A stretch of DNA of 64,000 nucleotides, taken from positions 87,257 through 151,256 of the forward strand of contig DASVDR010000011.1 in the NCBI GenBank assembly GCA_036381015.1, given 5' to 3'. The DNA is from Gammaproteobacteria bacterium. GTDB taxonomy: Bacteria > Pseudomonadota > Gammaproteobacteria > Steroidobacterales > Rariloculaceae. The translations under genes and the position numbers were made by a program. Positions within the stretch are counted from its first letter, which is position 1. Each line of letters opens with the position of its first letter. Under the pieces are notes generated by a model. It had not been told where the DNA came from and did not search any database. It saw nothing but the letters and a program-made list of their open reading frames with translations. Below are positions 44,082 to 53,091 of the stretch, in pieces.

Positions 44082-46064
44082 TCAGCCCCCCTCGGCGGGC
44101 TGCGCCCCGGCCGCGACCGCGTGCTCGTGCTCGACACGCGCGGCGGGAACGGAACGGTAACGGCGGTCGCCGACGGCGATCAGGCCGCCGAAGGCCATGA
44201 CGACCGCGCCGATCCACAAAAAGCTGATCAAAGGCTTTACGCGCACGCGCACGCTCCACGCGCCGTCGCCGAGCGACTGCCCGAGCGCGACGAACACGTC
44301 GCGATGCAGCGCCGCATCGATCGCGGCTTCGGTCATCGGGTTCTGCTGCACGCGGTACACGCGCTGCTGCGGGCGGAGCACGGTCACGAGCTCGCCGCGG
44401 CGGCGCACCTCGAACTCACCCTCGACCGCCTCGTAGTTCGGGCCTTCGACCTCGCGCAGTCCGCGCAGCGTGAACTCGTAGCCGCCCGCCTCCCACGTGT
44501 CTCCGGGCCGCGCGGCGGTGTCGAGCTCGACGTCGAACGACGACGTGACGGTGGCGCCGAGGATGAAGATCCCGACGCCGAGATGCGCGACGCACATGCC
44601 GAGCTGCGCGCGCGTGAGCGGCGCGGCCGTCCCCCCGCGGCGCACGAGGCGCGTGACCGGATCGACGAGCGACGACGCGCACACCCAGAGCCCGACGACG
44701 ATGCCGATCGTCGTCAACACGGAGCCGCCGCCGTAAACCAGCCACGGCACGGCGATCCCGAGCGGCACCGCGACGATCGCCGCCCACTTCAGCTTGCGAG
44801 CGATAAGCCGACCCGGGGTCTTTCGCCAGGCCGCGTGCATTCCGAGGCCGAGGAGCGCCGCGAGCGGCAGCATCGGCACGAGGAATATCACATTGAAATA
44901 CGGCGGACCCACCGAAAGCTGTCCGAGCCCGAGCGCGTCGTGAATCAACGGATAGATCGTGCCGACCAGCACGGCGAACGCCGCGATCGCAAGCAGGAGG
45001 TTGTTCGCGAGCAGAAGCGCCTCGCGCGAAAGCAGCGTGAAGCCGCCCCCTCCCGTGAGCGCGCCCGCGCGCATCGCGTAGAGCAGCAGCGCACCGCCGC
45101 TGATGACCCCGAGGAGCGTCAGGATGAACAACCCGCGCGCCGGGTCGGACGCAAACGCGTGCACCGAGATCAGCACGCCCGACCGCGTCAGGAACGTGCC
45201 GAGGAAGCTCAGCGAAAACGCCGCGATCGCGAGCAGAATGGTCCAGCTCTTGAAAAGCCCTCGCTTCTCCGTGACTGCGAGCGAATGCATCAGTGCGGTG
45301 GCCACGAGCCAAGGCATGAAAGACGAGTTCTCCACCGGGTCCCAGAACCACCAGCCGCCCCAGCCGAGCTCGTAGTACGCCCACCAGCTCCCGAGCGCGA
45401 TGCCGAGCGTCAAGAAGATCCACGGGCCCGAGACCCAGGGCCGGGCCCAGCGTGCCCAGTCGCGGTCGAGCCTCCCGGTCAAGAGTGCCGTGACGGCGAA
45501 CGCGAACGGCACGGAGAGCCCGACGTAGCCGCTGTAGAGCATCGGCGGATGGAGCACCATCGCCGGATCCTGCAGCAGCGGGTTCAGATCGTTGCCGTCG
45601 AGCGGGGGCACGGCGACCCTGTCGAACGGGTTCGACGTGAGCAGCGTGAAGAGCAGCATGCCGGCGCTCACGATACCGAGCACGCCGAGCACGCGGCTCG
45701 AGAATTCGAGCGGCTGATCGCGCCCGGCCCACGCCACGGCGAGCGTCCACACGGCGAGGACCGTGATCCAGAACAGCATCGAGCCCTCGTGGCCGCCCCA
45801 GACCGCCGCGAACTTGTAGAACGTCGGCAGCGCGGTGTTCGAGTGGAGCGCAACGAAGCGAACGCTGAAGTCGTTCGTCAGGAAGGCGTGCGCGAGCGCC
45901 GCGAACGCGACGGCGCAGAACACGAATTGCCCCGCGGCGGCCGGACGCGCGAGCGCCATCCACTGCCGGTTGCCCCGCGCCGCGCCTGCGAGCGGCAGGA
46001 CGGCCTGCGCGAGGCTCAGGCAGAGCGCGAGGATCAGCGCGAACTGGCCGAACTCGGGGATCAT
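44082..46064 (-). CDS. ccmF: Heme lyase subunit CcmF
   Basis: 660 residues, about 14-15 membrane helices. The WWD heme-handling motif is WGGWWFWDPVENSSFMPWL. Conserved His regions are also present (VWGGHEGSMLFW, VLHPPMLYSGY). CcmF with CcmH ligates heme to CXXCH of apocytochromes in the periplasm. Its ATG overlaps the ccmE stop by 4 bp. Confidence 0.96.
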   Translation of the reverse strand: MIPEFGQFALILALCLSLAQAVLPLAGAARGNRQWMALARPAAAGQFVFCAVAFAALAHAFLTNDFSVRFVALHSNTALPTFYKFAAVWGGHEGSMLFWITVLAVWTLAVAWAGRDQPLEFSSRVLGVLGIVSAGMLLFTLLTSNPFDRVAVPPLDGNDLNPLLQDPAMVLHPPMLYSGYVGLSVPFAFAVTALLTGRLDRDWARWARPWVSGPWIFLTLGIALGSWWAYYELGWGGWWFWDPVENSSFMPWLVATALMHSLAVTEKRGLFKSWTILLAIAAFSLSFLGTFLTRSGVLISVHAFASDPARGLFILTLLGVISGGALLLYAMRAGALTGGGGFTLLSREALLLANNLLLAIAAFAVLVGTIYPLIHDALGLGQLSVGPPYFNVIFLVPMLPLAALLGLGMHAAWRKTPGRLIARKLKWAAIVAVPLGIAVPWLVYGGGSVLTTIGIVVGLWVCASSLVDPVTRLVRRGGTAAPLTRAQLGMCVAHLGVGIFILGATVTSSFDVELDTAARPGDTWEAGGYEFTLRGLREVEGPNYEAVEGEFEVRRRGELVTVLRPQQRVYRVQQNPMTEAAIDAALHRDVFVALGQSLGDGAWSVRVRVKPLISFLWIGAVVMAFGGLIAVGDRRYRSVPAARVEHEHAVAAGAQPAEGG

Positions 46065-46498
46065 GGCGCCTGGCTCGCGCGGCCCTTCTCGAGCGCCTCG
46101 GCGACCTCGGGCGGCATGTAGTTCTCGTCGTGCTTCGCGAGCACCTCCTCGGCCGCGAAGTGACCGGCCGGGTCGAGCCGCCCGCGCGCGACGACGCCCT
46201 GCCCTTCCTTGAACAGATCCGGCAGCACGCCCGTGTACCGCACCGGAATCGAATTGGCGTAATCGGTGACGACGAAGCTCACGGTGAGGCTGCCGGGCTC
46301 GCGCTCGACGCTCCCGTCGAGCACCATGCCGCCGAGCCGGAAGGTCCGCTCCGTCGGCGCCTCGCCGGTGACGACCTGCGTCGGGCTGAAGAAGTACAGG
46401 AGATTCTGCTCGAACGCGCGGAGCGCGAGCGCCGCCGATACCACCACGCCGGCCAGCACGGCCGCGATCAGCCCCATTCGTCGCTGTCTAGGCGTCAT
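46061..46498 (-). CDS. ccmE: Heme chaperone CcmE
   Basis: 145 residues from MTPRQRRMG. It has one N-terminal anchor (about 9-27), a periplasmic OB-fold (RTFRLGGMVLDGSV, VRYTGVLPDLFKEGQGVVARG), and the covalent heme-binding His in VLAKHDENYMPPE. It shuttles heme from CcmABCD to CcmF. It overlaps ccmD and ccmF by 4 bp each. Confidence 0.95.
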   Translation of the reverse strand: MTPRQRRMGLIAAVLAGVVVSAALALRAFEQNLLYFFSPTQVVTGEAPTERTFRLGGMVLDGSVEREPGSLTVSFVVTDYANSIPVRYTGVLPDLFKEGQGVVARGRLDPAGHFAAEEVLAKHDENYMPPEVAEALEKGRASQAP

Positions 46499-46683
46499 TC
46501 CACCTGCCTCACCGTGGGGCGCCGACGCGGCGGCTCCTCGCCCGAGCCCCGCGCGACACGCTCGAGCGGCCGGAGCCTCGACCGCCGGGCCGCCCAGATG
46601 TTGATCAGAAGAACGAGGAGTGTAATGCCGTAGGCGGACCAGACATAAGCAGCGTAGCCGCCCATCGAGAGGAAATCGATCAT
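46495..46683 (-). CDS. ccmD: Heme exporter protein CcmD
   Basis: 62 residues. A single membrane helix (about 12-34) preceded by MGGYAAYVWSAYGIT is the CcmD signature, and a basic cytoplasmic tail follows. It stabilises the CcmABC complex and helps release holo-CcmE. It overlaps ccmC and ccmE by 4 bp each. Confidence 0.92.
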   Translation of the reverse strand: MIDFLSMGGYAAYVWSAYGITLLVLLINIWAARRSRLRPLERVARGSGEEPPRRRPTVRQVE

Positions 46684-47438
46684 CGCCCGGCCTCCGCGGC
46701 CAGCCGTTTGAGCCAGCGCGCGTCCCGTTCCCGTTCGACAATCTCGCCTTGCAGGCGGTTCAACACGAGCCAGGCGAAGCACAGCGTGAACCCCACGATC
46801 ATCACGAGGAGCGGCGCCAGCATGTCCATCGTGATCGAGACCTCGCCGAAGCTCGAAATCGTCGGCCCCTGGTGCAGCGTGCTCCACCATTCCACCGAGT
46901 AGTGGATGATCGGCACGTTGACGACCCCGAGAACTGCGAGGATCGCGCTCACGCGGTCGGCCTTCTCGGCGTCCTCGAACGATGCCCGCAGCGCGAGGTA
47001 GCCGAGATAGAGAAACAGCAGGATCAGCTCGAACATCAGGCGCGCGTCGCCCCACACCCAGTACGTGCCCCATGTCGGCCGCCCCCAGATGCCGCCGGTG
47101 ACGAGCGCGAGAAACGTGAACGAGGCGCCGATCGGCGCGACGCTGACGGCGACCGCGTGCGCGAGCTTGATCCGCCAGACGAACCCGATGCCCGCCGCGG
47201 CGGCCATGACGACGTAGCCGAGCATGCTGAGGTACGCGCTCGGCACGTGGACGTAGATGATCCTGAAGCTGTCGCCCTGAAGGTAGTCCGGCGGCGCGAG
47301 CACGAGGCCGCCGTAAGCGCCCCCCGCGATCACGAGCGCGGCGGCCCACCCGAGCCACGGGCGCAGCCGGTCCGCGAGCCGGTAGACGTGCGGCGGCGAG
47401 GCCCAGCGGTGAAACCAGCGCGGGAGGTAAGACATCAT
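46680..47438 (-). CDS. ccmC: Heme exporter protein CcmC
   Basis: 252 residues with six membrane helices. The heme-binding WWD region reads GRPTWGTYWVWGDARLM, and the His-containing periplasmic loops YVHVPSAYLSM and HYSVEWWSTLHQGP are present. It loads heme onto CcmE. Upstream, where ccmB would normally join directly, there is instead a membrane-protein gene ending 50 bp away. Confidence 0.95.
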   Translation of the reverse strand: MMSYLPRWFHRWASPPHVYRLADRLRPWLGWAAALVIAGGAYGGLVLAPPDYLQGDSFRIIYVHVPSAYLSMLGYVVMAAAAGIGFVWRIKLAHAVAVSVAPIGASFTFLALVTGGIWGRPTWGTYWVWGDARLMFELILLFLYLGYLALRASFEDAEKADRVSAILAVLGVVNVPIIHYSVEWWSTLHQGPTISSFGEVSITMDMLAPLLVMIVGFTLCFAWLVLNRLQGEIVERERDARWLKRLAAEAGR

Positions 47439-47487
47439 TCAAACGCCCGTCGAGCGGCGCAGCCCTCGAAATGCGGCGCGGCTCGGA

Positions 47488-48105
47488 TCACGGCAACGCC
47501 CCGCCCGCCGCGGACGAGCGCCGTCTCGCCGCGCCGCGCCGCGCCGCAACGCCGCCGGCAAGCAGCGGAAGCACGTAGCAAGCCGGCACTCCGAGCAGGT
47601 AGATCATCGTGCAAAACCAGGTCGCCGTGCCGGCCCACGCGTCCGCGAGTGGGGCCACCACGGCCGTCGTGCTCCAGAACATCGCGAGCGGCATGACCGG
47701 GCTCGAGCCGTTGCGTGCGGGCCGGAAGCCAAACGCGAGCCCCGTGACGAAGCTCGACAGCATCAGCGTCCCGCCGAGGTACGCGAGCGTCGCGGGCGGG
47801 AGCGCCGCCGGGTCGTCGATCGGAATCAAGAGCGGCTCGAGCCCGAGCGCCGCGCCCGCGACTCGCACGAGGACGTAGACCGCAAACCAGCCGGCGAGCC
47901 CGACGGCCAGCAGGCGCAGCGTGAGCCCGCGGGCGAGGCCGAAGCCGCGGGCGAACATCGCGAGCGACACGCCGGCGAGCGCAGCGCAAAACCACGCGAG
48001 CCCTCGGGCGCGCGCTTCCTCCACGAGGTCGCCCGCGATCGTCGCGGCGCGCTCGGGAGGCGTGGATAGGGCAAGAATTTCCTCCGCTATGAATGCCCTA
48101 AGCAT
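47488..48105 (-). CDS. Membrane protein paired with PadR, inserted in the ccm cluster
   Basis: 205 residues from MLRAFIAEEILAL. The start overlaps the padR stop by 8 bp, so the two are co-transcribed. A short cytoplasmic N-terminus with PPERAATIAGDLVEEARARG, recalling permease prefix domains, precedes four to five hydrophobic helices. No cytochrome maturation motif is visible. PadR regulators often control a membrane protein gene just downstream, as here. Confidence 0.75.
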   Translation of the reverse strand: MLRAFIAEEILALSTPPERAATIAGDLVEEARARGLAWFCAALAGVSLAMFARGFGLARGLTLRLLAVGLAGWFAVYVLVRVAGAALGLEPLLIPIDDPAALPPATLAYLGGTLMLSSFVTGLAFGFRPARNGSSPVMPLAMFWSTTAVVAPLADAWAGTATWFCTMIYLLGVPACYVLPLLAGGVAARRGAARRRSSAAGGALP

Positions 48106-48433
48106 GCTTTCTCGAAAAGATATGAAGACCTTCGAGCAGGTTCCGGTAGGACCGCTGCGCGCGCTCCACGGCATCGACACCGGCCGGGCTGACCGAGTAG
48201 TAGCGCTTCGCGCGGCCGCCGCGCTCCGGCGTCGGCTCCCCGAGACGGGACGACACGAGGCCCTTTTGCTCGAGCCGATCCAGCGTGGTGTAGAGCGCGC
48301 CCGGTGCCGTGCTCCGGCCCGTTCGCCGGATGATCTCCTCGCGGATCGCTACGCCATAGGCCTCGCTGTCGAGGCGCAGGATCGCGAGCAGCACGATCTG
48401 CTCGAATTCTCCGAGGTTCTGGTTCTGCGCCAT
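48098..48433 (-). CDS. PadR family transcriptional regulator
   Basis: 111 residues, a single winged HTH of PadR type: EFEQIVLLAILRLDSEAYGVAIREEI, APGALYTTLDRLEQKGLVSS, and RYYSVSPAGVDAV in the wing. A CTACAATGTAG palindrome lies 6 bp upstream of its ATG, overlapping a promoter, so it is probably auto-regulated. It splits ccmB from ccmC. Confidence 0.92.
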   Translation of the reverse strand: MAQNQNLGEFEQIVLLAILRLDSEAYGVAIREEIIRRTGRSTAPGALYTTLDRLEQKGLVSSRLGEPTPERGGRAKRYYSVSPAGVDAVERAQRSYRNLLEGLHIFSRKHA

Positions 48434-48472
48434 AAAGACTACATTGTAGAAAAAAATGCGGTTTGTCGCAAC
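48434..48472 (-). promoter_or_regulatory. Promoter and PadR-type operator
   Basis: On the minus strand TTGCGA, 17 bp, TACAAT form a fair sigma-70 promoter. The -10 lies inside the near-palindrome CTACAATGTAG (48439-48449). The predicted transcription start is about 3 bases before the padR ATG, so the mRNA would be almost leaderless. No ribosome binding site is visible. Confidence 0.55.
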
Positions 48473-48482
48473 CGACCGCCGC

Positions 48483-49148
48483 TCATTCGAGGCCGACGCG
48501 GAGCGCGCCGGCGACCGCCACCGGCCCGGCGGAGACCGCGAGCACGGCGAGCGCGGCGAGCAGATACAGCGGGCCGGCCGTCGCCTCGCCGTGCGCGGCG
48601 AGATCCGTCGCGCGCGCGCCGAAGATCAGAAGCGGCGTCGCGAGCGGCAGCACGAGCAGGCCGATGATCGCGCCGCTGTGGCGAATGCCGAGCGTCAGCG
48701 CGGCGCCGGCGGCCGAGAGCACGCTCAGCGTCGGCGTCGCGAGCAGCAAGGCCGCGAGCAGCACCGGCAGTGCGCCAACCGGTACGCCGAACGCGAGCGC
48801 GACGAGCGGTGCGAGCACGATCAGCGGGACGCCCGTCACGAGCCAGTGCGCGGCGATCTTGGCGATCACCGTGACCCCGAACGGCACCGGCGACAGCAGC
48901 AGCTGCTCGAGGCTGCCGTCGTCCGCGTCGTTGCGAAACAGCCCTTCGAGCGCGAGCAGCGACGACAACAGCGCCGCCACCCACAGCACGCCGATGCCGA
49001 TCGTGCGCTGCTCGACCTCGCCGGGAGCGATCGCGAGCGGGAACAACGCCGCGACGATCACGAAGAAGATCAGCGGGTTCGCAAGCTCGCTCCAGCGGCG
49101 GAACGAGAGCTTCAGGTCGCGGACGACGATCGCGCCGAATGCCCCCAT
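48483..49148 (-). CDS. ccmB: Heme exporter protein CcmB
   Basis: 221 residues from MGAFGAIVVRDLKLSFRRWSE (seen in part), with six membrane helices and the CcmB features ELANPLIFFVIVAALFPLA, GLFRNDADDGSLEQLLLSP and GIRHSGAIIGLLVLPL. It is the permease subunit of the CcmAB transporter that drives release of holo-CcmE from CcmC. It starts 8 bp after the ccmA stop. Confidence 0.94.
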   Translation of the reverse strand: MGAFGAIVVRDLKLSFRRWSELANPLIFFVIVAALFPLAIAPGEVEQRTIGIGVLWVAALLSSLLALEGLFRNDADDGSLEQLLLSPVPFGVTVIAKIAAHWLVTGVPLIVLAPLVALAFGVPVGALPVLLAALLLATPTLSVLSAAGAALTLGIRHSGAIIGLLVLPLATPLLIFGARATDLAAHGEATAGPLYLLAALAVLAVSAGPVAVAGALRVGLE

Positions 49149-49156
49149 CGTCGGCG

Positions 49157-49813
49157 TCAGAGCTCGATCACGAGCGCGCCCGGCCGAGCGAGCTCGTCCG
49201 GGCGATGCGTCGCGACGACCGCGATCCCGTCGGCGGCGACGTGATTCGCAATCCACCCGGCGACGAGCGCGCGACCGGCTGCGTCGAGATGCGTCATCGG
49301 CTCGTCGAGAATCCACAGCTTCGCGCCGCCGAGGCGCAGGCAGCCGAGCCCGACTCGGCGGCGCTGCCCGGCGGACAGGAATCGGACGCGCTCGTCGAGC
49401 TTCTCGCCCACGCGAAGCTGCGCAGCGATGCGCTCGACGTTGCCGTCCGTCTGCTGCATCCGGCGATGGAACTCGAGGTTCTCGCGCACCGTCAGCTCGC
49501 GCTTCAAGCCGTCCGCATGGCCGCGGTACGCGATCGCGGCGCGCTGCTCCGGGGGTAGCGCGCGAAGCGCCGTGCCGTGCCACTCGACGCGGCCGGACGA
49601 AGGCGGCGTCAGCCCGGCCAGCACGCGCAGCAGCGTGGTCTTGCCCGCGCCGTTCGGGCCGACGACGAGCCCGATCTGCCCTTCGCCGAGCGCGAAGTCG
49701 AGCGACTCGAACAGGCATTGCTCGCCGCGCCACATCGCGAGACCGTCGACGCGGAGGCCCGGGAACGGCGCGCCCGCGTCCTGGCCGTCGGTCATCGGAG
49801 TCGGATCGAGCAC
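49157..49813 (-). CDS. ccmA: Cytochrome c biogenesis ATP-binding protein CcmA
   Basis: 218 residues. ABC ATPase with Walker A VVGPNGAGKTTLL, Q-loop region, signature RFLSAGQRRRVGLG and Walker B LWILDEPMTHLD. It energises CcmB. Start choice is open between 49813 and an ATG at 49795, since the first residues before the ABC fold are not conserved. It is the first ccm gene. Confidence 0.93.
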   Translation of the reverse strand: MLDPTPMTDGQDAGAPFPGLRVDGLAMWRGEQCLFESLDFALGEGQIGLVVGPNGAGKTTLLRVLAGLTPPSSGRVEWHGTALRALPPEQRAAIAYRGHADGLKRELTVRENLEFHRRMQQTDGNVERIAAQLRVGEKLDERVRFLSAGQRRRVGLGCLRLGGAKLWILDEPMTHLDAAGRALVAGWIANHVAADGIAVVATHRPDELARPGALVIEL

Positions 49814-50062
49814 TGAGCGTTGAATAGATTTATTTAAGAGAGCAGGAACTTACCCGTGCTTTCTGCAGTATCACTACAAGTCGGTCGCCGGCCGCGGCTC
49901 GGCGAATCTTGTGGCGCATAACGAGAATCGACCGGCTGCGGCCCGCCGCCCCTTCCGCAGCCGGGTCGCGCGCCGAGGCGCGCATGATAAGAGATATTCG
50001 GAACGTCCGGGAGCGAACGCCGATCTGACCGAGCTGCGGAGCCCGAGACGGCACCGGTCGCC

Positions 50063-50148
50063 TGGTGCCCGGGGCCGGACTCGAACCGGCACGGCCTTGC
50101 GGCCAGCGGATTTTAAGTCCGCTGCGTCTACCGTTCCGCCACCCGGGC
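50063..50148 (-). tRNA. tRNA-Leu (anticodon UAA)
   Basis: 86 nt including encoded CCA. Acceptor GCCCGGG pairs with CCCGGGC. The anticodon stem GCGGA/TCCGC encloses loop CTTAAAA, giving anticodon TAA. A long variable arm (class II) and T-loop GGTTCGAGTCC are present. Both the long variable arm and the anticodon fit leucine. Confidence 0.96.
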
Positions 50149-50269
50149 GTGGCCCCTCGCGCAGAAAACACGACGCGCGCCTCGTATTCGAGGCGGGCGA
50201 CCCGCGGATTCTACCTGAGCGTGAACGGCTGTTCGGACCGCCGATTGCCTGCGCCCATCGCCGGAGCCT

Positions 50270-50779
50270 TTACGACCGCCGGGCGAACAGCTCCTCGGGT
50301 GGGCACCTTTCGACGATGAACCGGGCGAGCTCCCGTCGCGCGCCGGTGAACGCGGTTTTCACGATCATGCCGCCGGCGTTCTCCCCGGTGTCGAGCGGCA
50401 ACAGCCGCCGCAGGAGCTCGACCTGATGCTTCAGCTTCGATTTCGGGTCGCGAGCGAACCCGGATGCATCTCGGGCGAGGTACTCATCGAGCTCGCGTGC
50501 GGACTCGGGATCCAAGAGCTCAAGGATGGGCTGGACGTTGTGCAGGACGGCGAGCATCGCGTCCATCGCGAGCACGGCATCCGAGCAGTCGCGATCGCTG
50601 CCGCCGCTCTCGACGCGCTCGAACGCGATCTCGCAGTGGCTCAATGCGCCGTACAGCACGACGAGCGCGCGGGCACCGGCCTCCGTCGGCGGCCCGGCCT
50701 CGCGGCACCGCCGCTCGATCAGGTAAGTCAGCTCGGACCACACGTTCCTCTCCGACTCACGGACGTCCTGCGGACGCAA
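50270..50779 (-). CDS. Hypothetical alpha-helical protein
   Basis: 169 residues, no signal peptide and no membrane segment. It is predicted mostly helical and charged, with LDPESARELDEYLARDASG and KLKHQVELLRRLLPLD. I do not recognise a family. Codon use matches neighbours and GC at third positions is high, which supports a real gene. It stands alone between the tRNA-Leu and fasciclin genes. Confidence 0.6.
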   Translation of the reverse strand: MRPQDVRESERNVWSELTYLIERRCREAGPPTEAGARALVVLYGALSHCEIAFERVESGGSDRDCSDAVLAMDAMLAVLHNVQPILELLDPESARELDEYLARDASGFARDPKSKLKHQVELLRRLLPLDTGENAGGMIVKTAFTGARRELARFIVERCPPEELFARRS

Positions 50780-50833
50780 AGACGGAGCGGCGCGGCCGCC
50801 CCGCCGACGTCCTCGAAGCAGGCGCTTGCGCCG

Positions 50834-51598
50834 TTACTGCGGCGAGATATCGGGCGAGGTTTCGGGCTCAGGAGAAATTTCGGGCTCCGGAGAAAGCTCC
50901 GGCTCGGGGGAAATCTCGTCCGTCGCCTCCTGCTCGCTTTCGGCCTCGTCCTCGGCGCTCGGCTCGTCCGCTGTCGCAACGGCCGTGCCCTCGGAAAGGA
51001 CCTGGTCGATCGCGTAGACCCGCAGATTGCCCATCTGGATGTCCGATTCCACGACGCGCGCGTCGCCGACCATCATCTCGCCTTCCTCGGGCATGCTGAT
51101 CTCGACCGTGCCGCCGTCGATCGTCTGCGCTTCGGGCAAGTTGCGCGCGAGCTCCTGATCGACGTCGTCCGCGACGATGTGCGCGCGAAGGAGACTGATC
51201 AGCTGATCCCGGTTCTCGGGCTGGAGCAGCTCTTCGGTGCCCAGTCCGGACATCTGCTCGAACGCGTCGTTCGTCGGCGCAAACAGCGTGTAGCTCGTGC
51301 CCTCCTCCATGAGAGACTCCGCCATGCCCGCCGCCTTCACGGCCTCGACGAACGTGCTGAGATCCTCATGCTCCTGTGCGAGCTGGTCGAGCCCCTCGGT
51401 GCCTTCCTCCGCGGAAGCCGTTTGCGTGCTCTCCTGCTCGGCTGCGCCCGGCTGCTGCTCCTCGGCAGCGGACTCCGGGTCCGTCTGCAGCTCGCCGCCT
51501 TCTTGCTGCGCGAGCGATGCCGTGGCGCCGAGGCCGAGCAGCGCGGCAGCGGCGATCACTTCTAGGCAATGCCCACGAAGATCGCTTTGGTTCTTCAT
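50834..51598 (-). CDS. Exported fasciclin-domain protein with repetitive acidic tail
   Basis: 254 residues. The signal peptide (about 1-30) is followed by an acidic Gln/Glu linker, then one fasciclin (FAS1) domain (about 70-205): DLSTFVEAVKAAGMAESL, TLFAPTNDAFEQM, LLRAHIVADDV and VYAIDQVL. The last 25 residues repeat S-P-E-P-E units. FAS1 domains mediate adhesion or matrix contacts, so a periplasmic or surface role is likely. Confidence 0.88.
   Translation of the reverse strand: MKNQSDLRGHCLEVIAAAALLGLGATASLAQQEGGELQTDPESAAEEQQPGAAEQESTQTASAEEGTEGLDQLAQEHEDLSTFVEAVKAAGMAESLMEEGTSYTLFAPTNDAFEQMSGLGTEELLQPENRDQLISLLRAHIVADDVDQELARNLPEAQTIDGGTVEISMPEEGEMMVGDARVVESDIQMGNLRVYAIDQVLSEGTAVATADEPSAEDEAESEQEATDEISPEPELSPEPEISPEPETSPDISPQ
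50836..50916. repeat. Short tandem repeat encoding the Pro/Glu tail
   Basis: Imperfect units of about 18 bp (GGCTCMGGAGAAATTTCG and variants) encode SPEPEx repeats at the fasciclin protein's C-terminus. Repeat number is likely to vary between strains. Confidence 0.7.
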
Positions 51599-51821
51599 AC
51601 GGTTGATCTCCTCCAGTTGCTGGAAAGCCGTGACCCACCACCTTCGGCCCCCGGCGGGGTACCGGAGCCAGTGGGGGCTGCAAGGGATATGCCAGCCAAG
51701 GCGGAGTGCGTCGGCATCGGCAACCACCCCTACGGATCGGAGGGCCGGGCCGGAACCGACGAGCGCGCGCGTTGCGCGCGGCGGGGGCCTCGAGTGGATG
51801 CGCGCGACCGTTGCCGCTACG

Positions 51822-52421
51822 TCAGTCCTCGAATTGGAACGTGCACTTGTTGCGGACGCCGCGAACCTCGACGGGCTCGCCATCGAGCACTCGGGGCTTG
51901 TACTTGAACCTCGCCGCGGCCTCCACGCAGGCGCTGTCGAAGACGCTGCTCGACGACTCGACGACCTGAACGTTCTTCGTCGCGCCGGTCCGCGAGACCG
52001 TATATTCGACGACCACGTAGCCTTCGAGGCCGTTTGCGACCGCGGCCGCGGGGTAGATCGGGGCGATCTTCTCGACCGGCAGATATTCGCCGTCGGGGCC
52101 CCCGAAGCCGACGCTGCCAATCTCGATGTCCTCGCTCAGGGTCGGCGTGGAGATCGACACGGCCAAGGCGGTGCGGCCGAAATCCGTTTGGTTGCTCTGC
52201 GGCAACACGGGCTGCGGCTGCGGCTCGGGGGGACGCTCCGGCGTCCACTGATCCGCCTCGGCGGACGGCTCGCGCTCGACGCGGACGAAGTCAACGATGC
52301 CCACCTCGTACCCCTGGTTCAGCGAGCCGCGACCGCTTTGGATCAGCAGCTGCATGGCGAAGAGGAGGCACAAGGTCACCGCCGCGCCGAGCACGGCGGC
52401 GATCGCGTAACGAGGAATCAT
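51822..52421 (-). CDS. TonB-family energy transducer-like protein
   Basis: 199 residues. It has one N-terminal membrane helix (about 7-27), a Pro-rich periplasmic linker (PERPPEPQPQPVLP), and a TonB C-terminal domain with YLPVEKIAPIYPAAAVANGLEG, VVVEYTVSRTG and a final FKYKPRVLDG. No exbB or exbD is adjacent. It would transmit proton-motive force to outer-membrane receptors, or act as a solitary TonB-like protein. Confidence 0.85.
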   Translation of the reverse strand: MIPRYAIAAVLGAAVTLCLLFAMQLLIQSGRGSLNQGYEVGIVDFVRVEREPSAEADQWTPERPPEPQPQPVLPQSNQTDFGRTALAVSISTPTLSEDIEIGSVGFGGPDGEYLPVEKIAPIYPAAAVANGLEGYVVVEYTVSRTGATKNVQVVESSSSVFDSACVEAAARFKYKPRVLDGEPVEVRGVRNKCTFQFED

Positions 52422-52662
52422 CGAGAGGCTCCTCGCAGCGTACGTCGACGCTCCTTACTCTTACAGCCGCCCTCCGGACGATGTCAAACGGAGGGCGCCG
52501 GACCGACGGCGCACGGAGCCTGAGGCCCCCCACGACAGCGCGAGCAGCAAGCTCGGGAGCATGCCGGAATTTTTTAGATGGACTGATCGCTTGGCCGTCG
52601 ATAGGCAACTGCAAGTCGGTCGCCCGCGAGTTTACCTCGCGCGGCACAGTTCTTGCTTTGCC

Positions 52663-52702
52663 ACAGTACCATGAGAACAAAAAAACAGTGCCATGAGAAC
52701 AA
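52663..52702 (+). repeat. 22-bp tandem duplication around a start codon
   Basis: ACAGTACCATGAGAACAA (52663) and ACAGTGCCATGAGAACAA (52685) differ by one base. Each carries an ATG, but the two are in different frames, so the upstream copy would start a short competing frame. Confidence 0.7.
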
Positions 52703-53091
52703 CAAGACTCGCCTGTGCGATCATCGGCCTCGCCATCTGCTCGCCAGCGTCAGCAACGCTGATCGGATATTCGTTCGCGGGACTGCCCTACGATTGGGAC
52801 GGCAACCCTGTACCTGAGTTCTCCGGCGGATTCACGCTCGACGCGGCCGTACCGTGGGATATCCGGTACCGGTCCGTCGGTGGCGGATACTCGGTCGCAA
52901 TCGACTCAAGCTCCCAAGGCCTCTAGGGCACATACGGCGAGTACTCGTTTTGGGGCACTGCTTCGCTCTTCATTCTGGACCAACCGGAGTACTGGAACGG
53001 ACACGAGACCCACGGCCCAGACTACTGGATCGTGCGCGCCGATGTATCCGGCAATGAGAGAATCCATTTCGGTATATCCAAGGAGATGTAG
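52693..53091 (+). pseudogene. Exported protein gene interrupted by an amber codon
   Basis: An N-terminal signal (about 1-22, ending SASA) leads into LIGYSFAGLPYDWDGNPVPE, reminiscent of PEP-CTERM-type exported proteins. The frame meets TAG at 52924-52926. It then continues with protein-like content (GTYGEYSFWGTASLFILDQP, YWIVRADVSGNERIHFGIS) to a second stop at 53089. Either the gene is decaying or the TAG is read through. No C-terminal sorting signal is seen. Confidence 0.55.

Noticed and set aside
43623-46121. An 832-codon plus-strand frame opposite ccmG and ccmF
   Set aside because: Arg/Glu/His-rich mirror of the ccmF coding strand with no recognisable motif.
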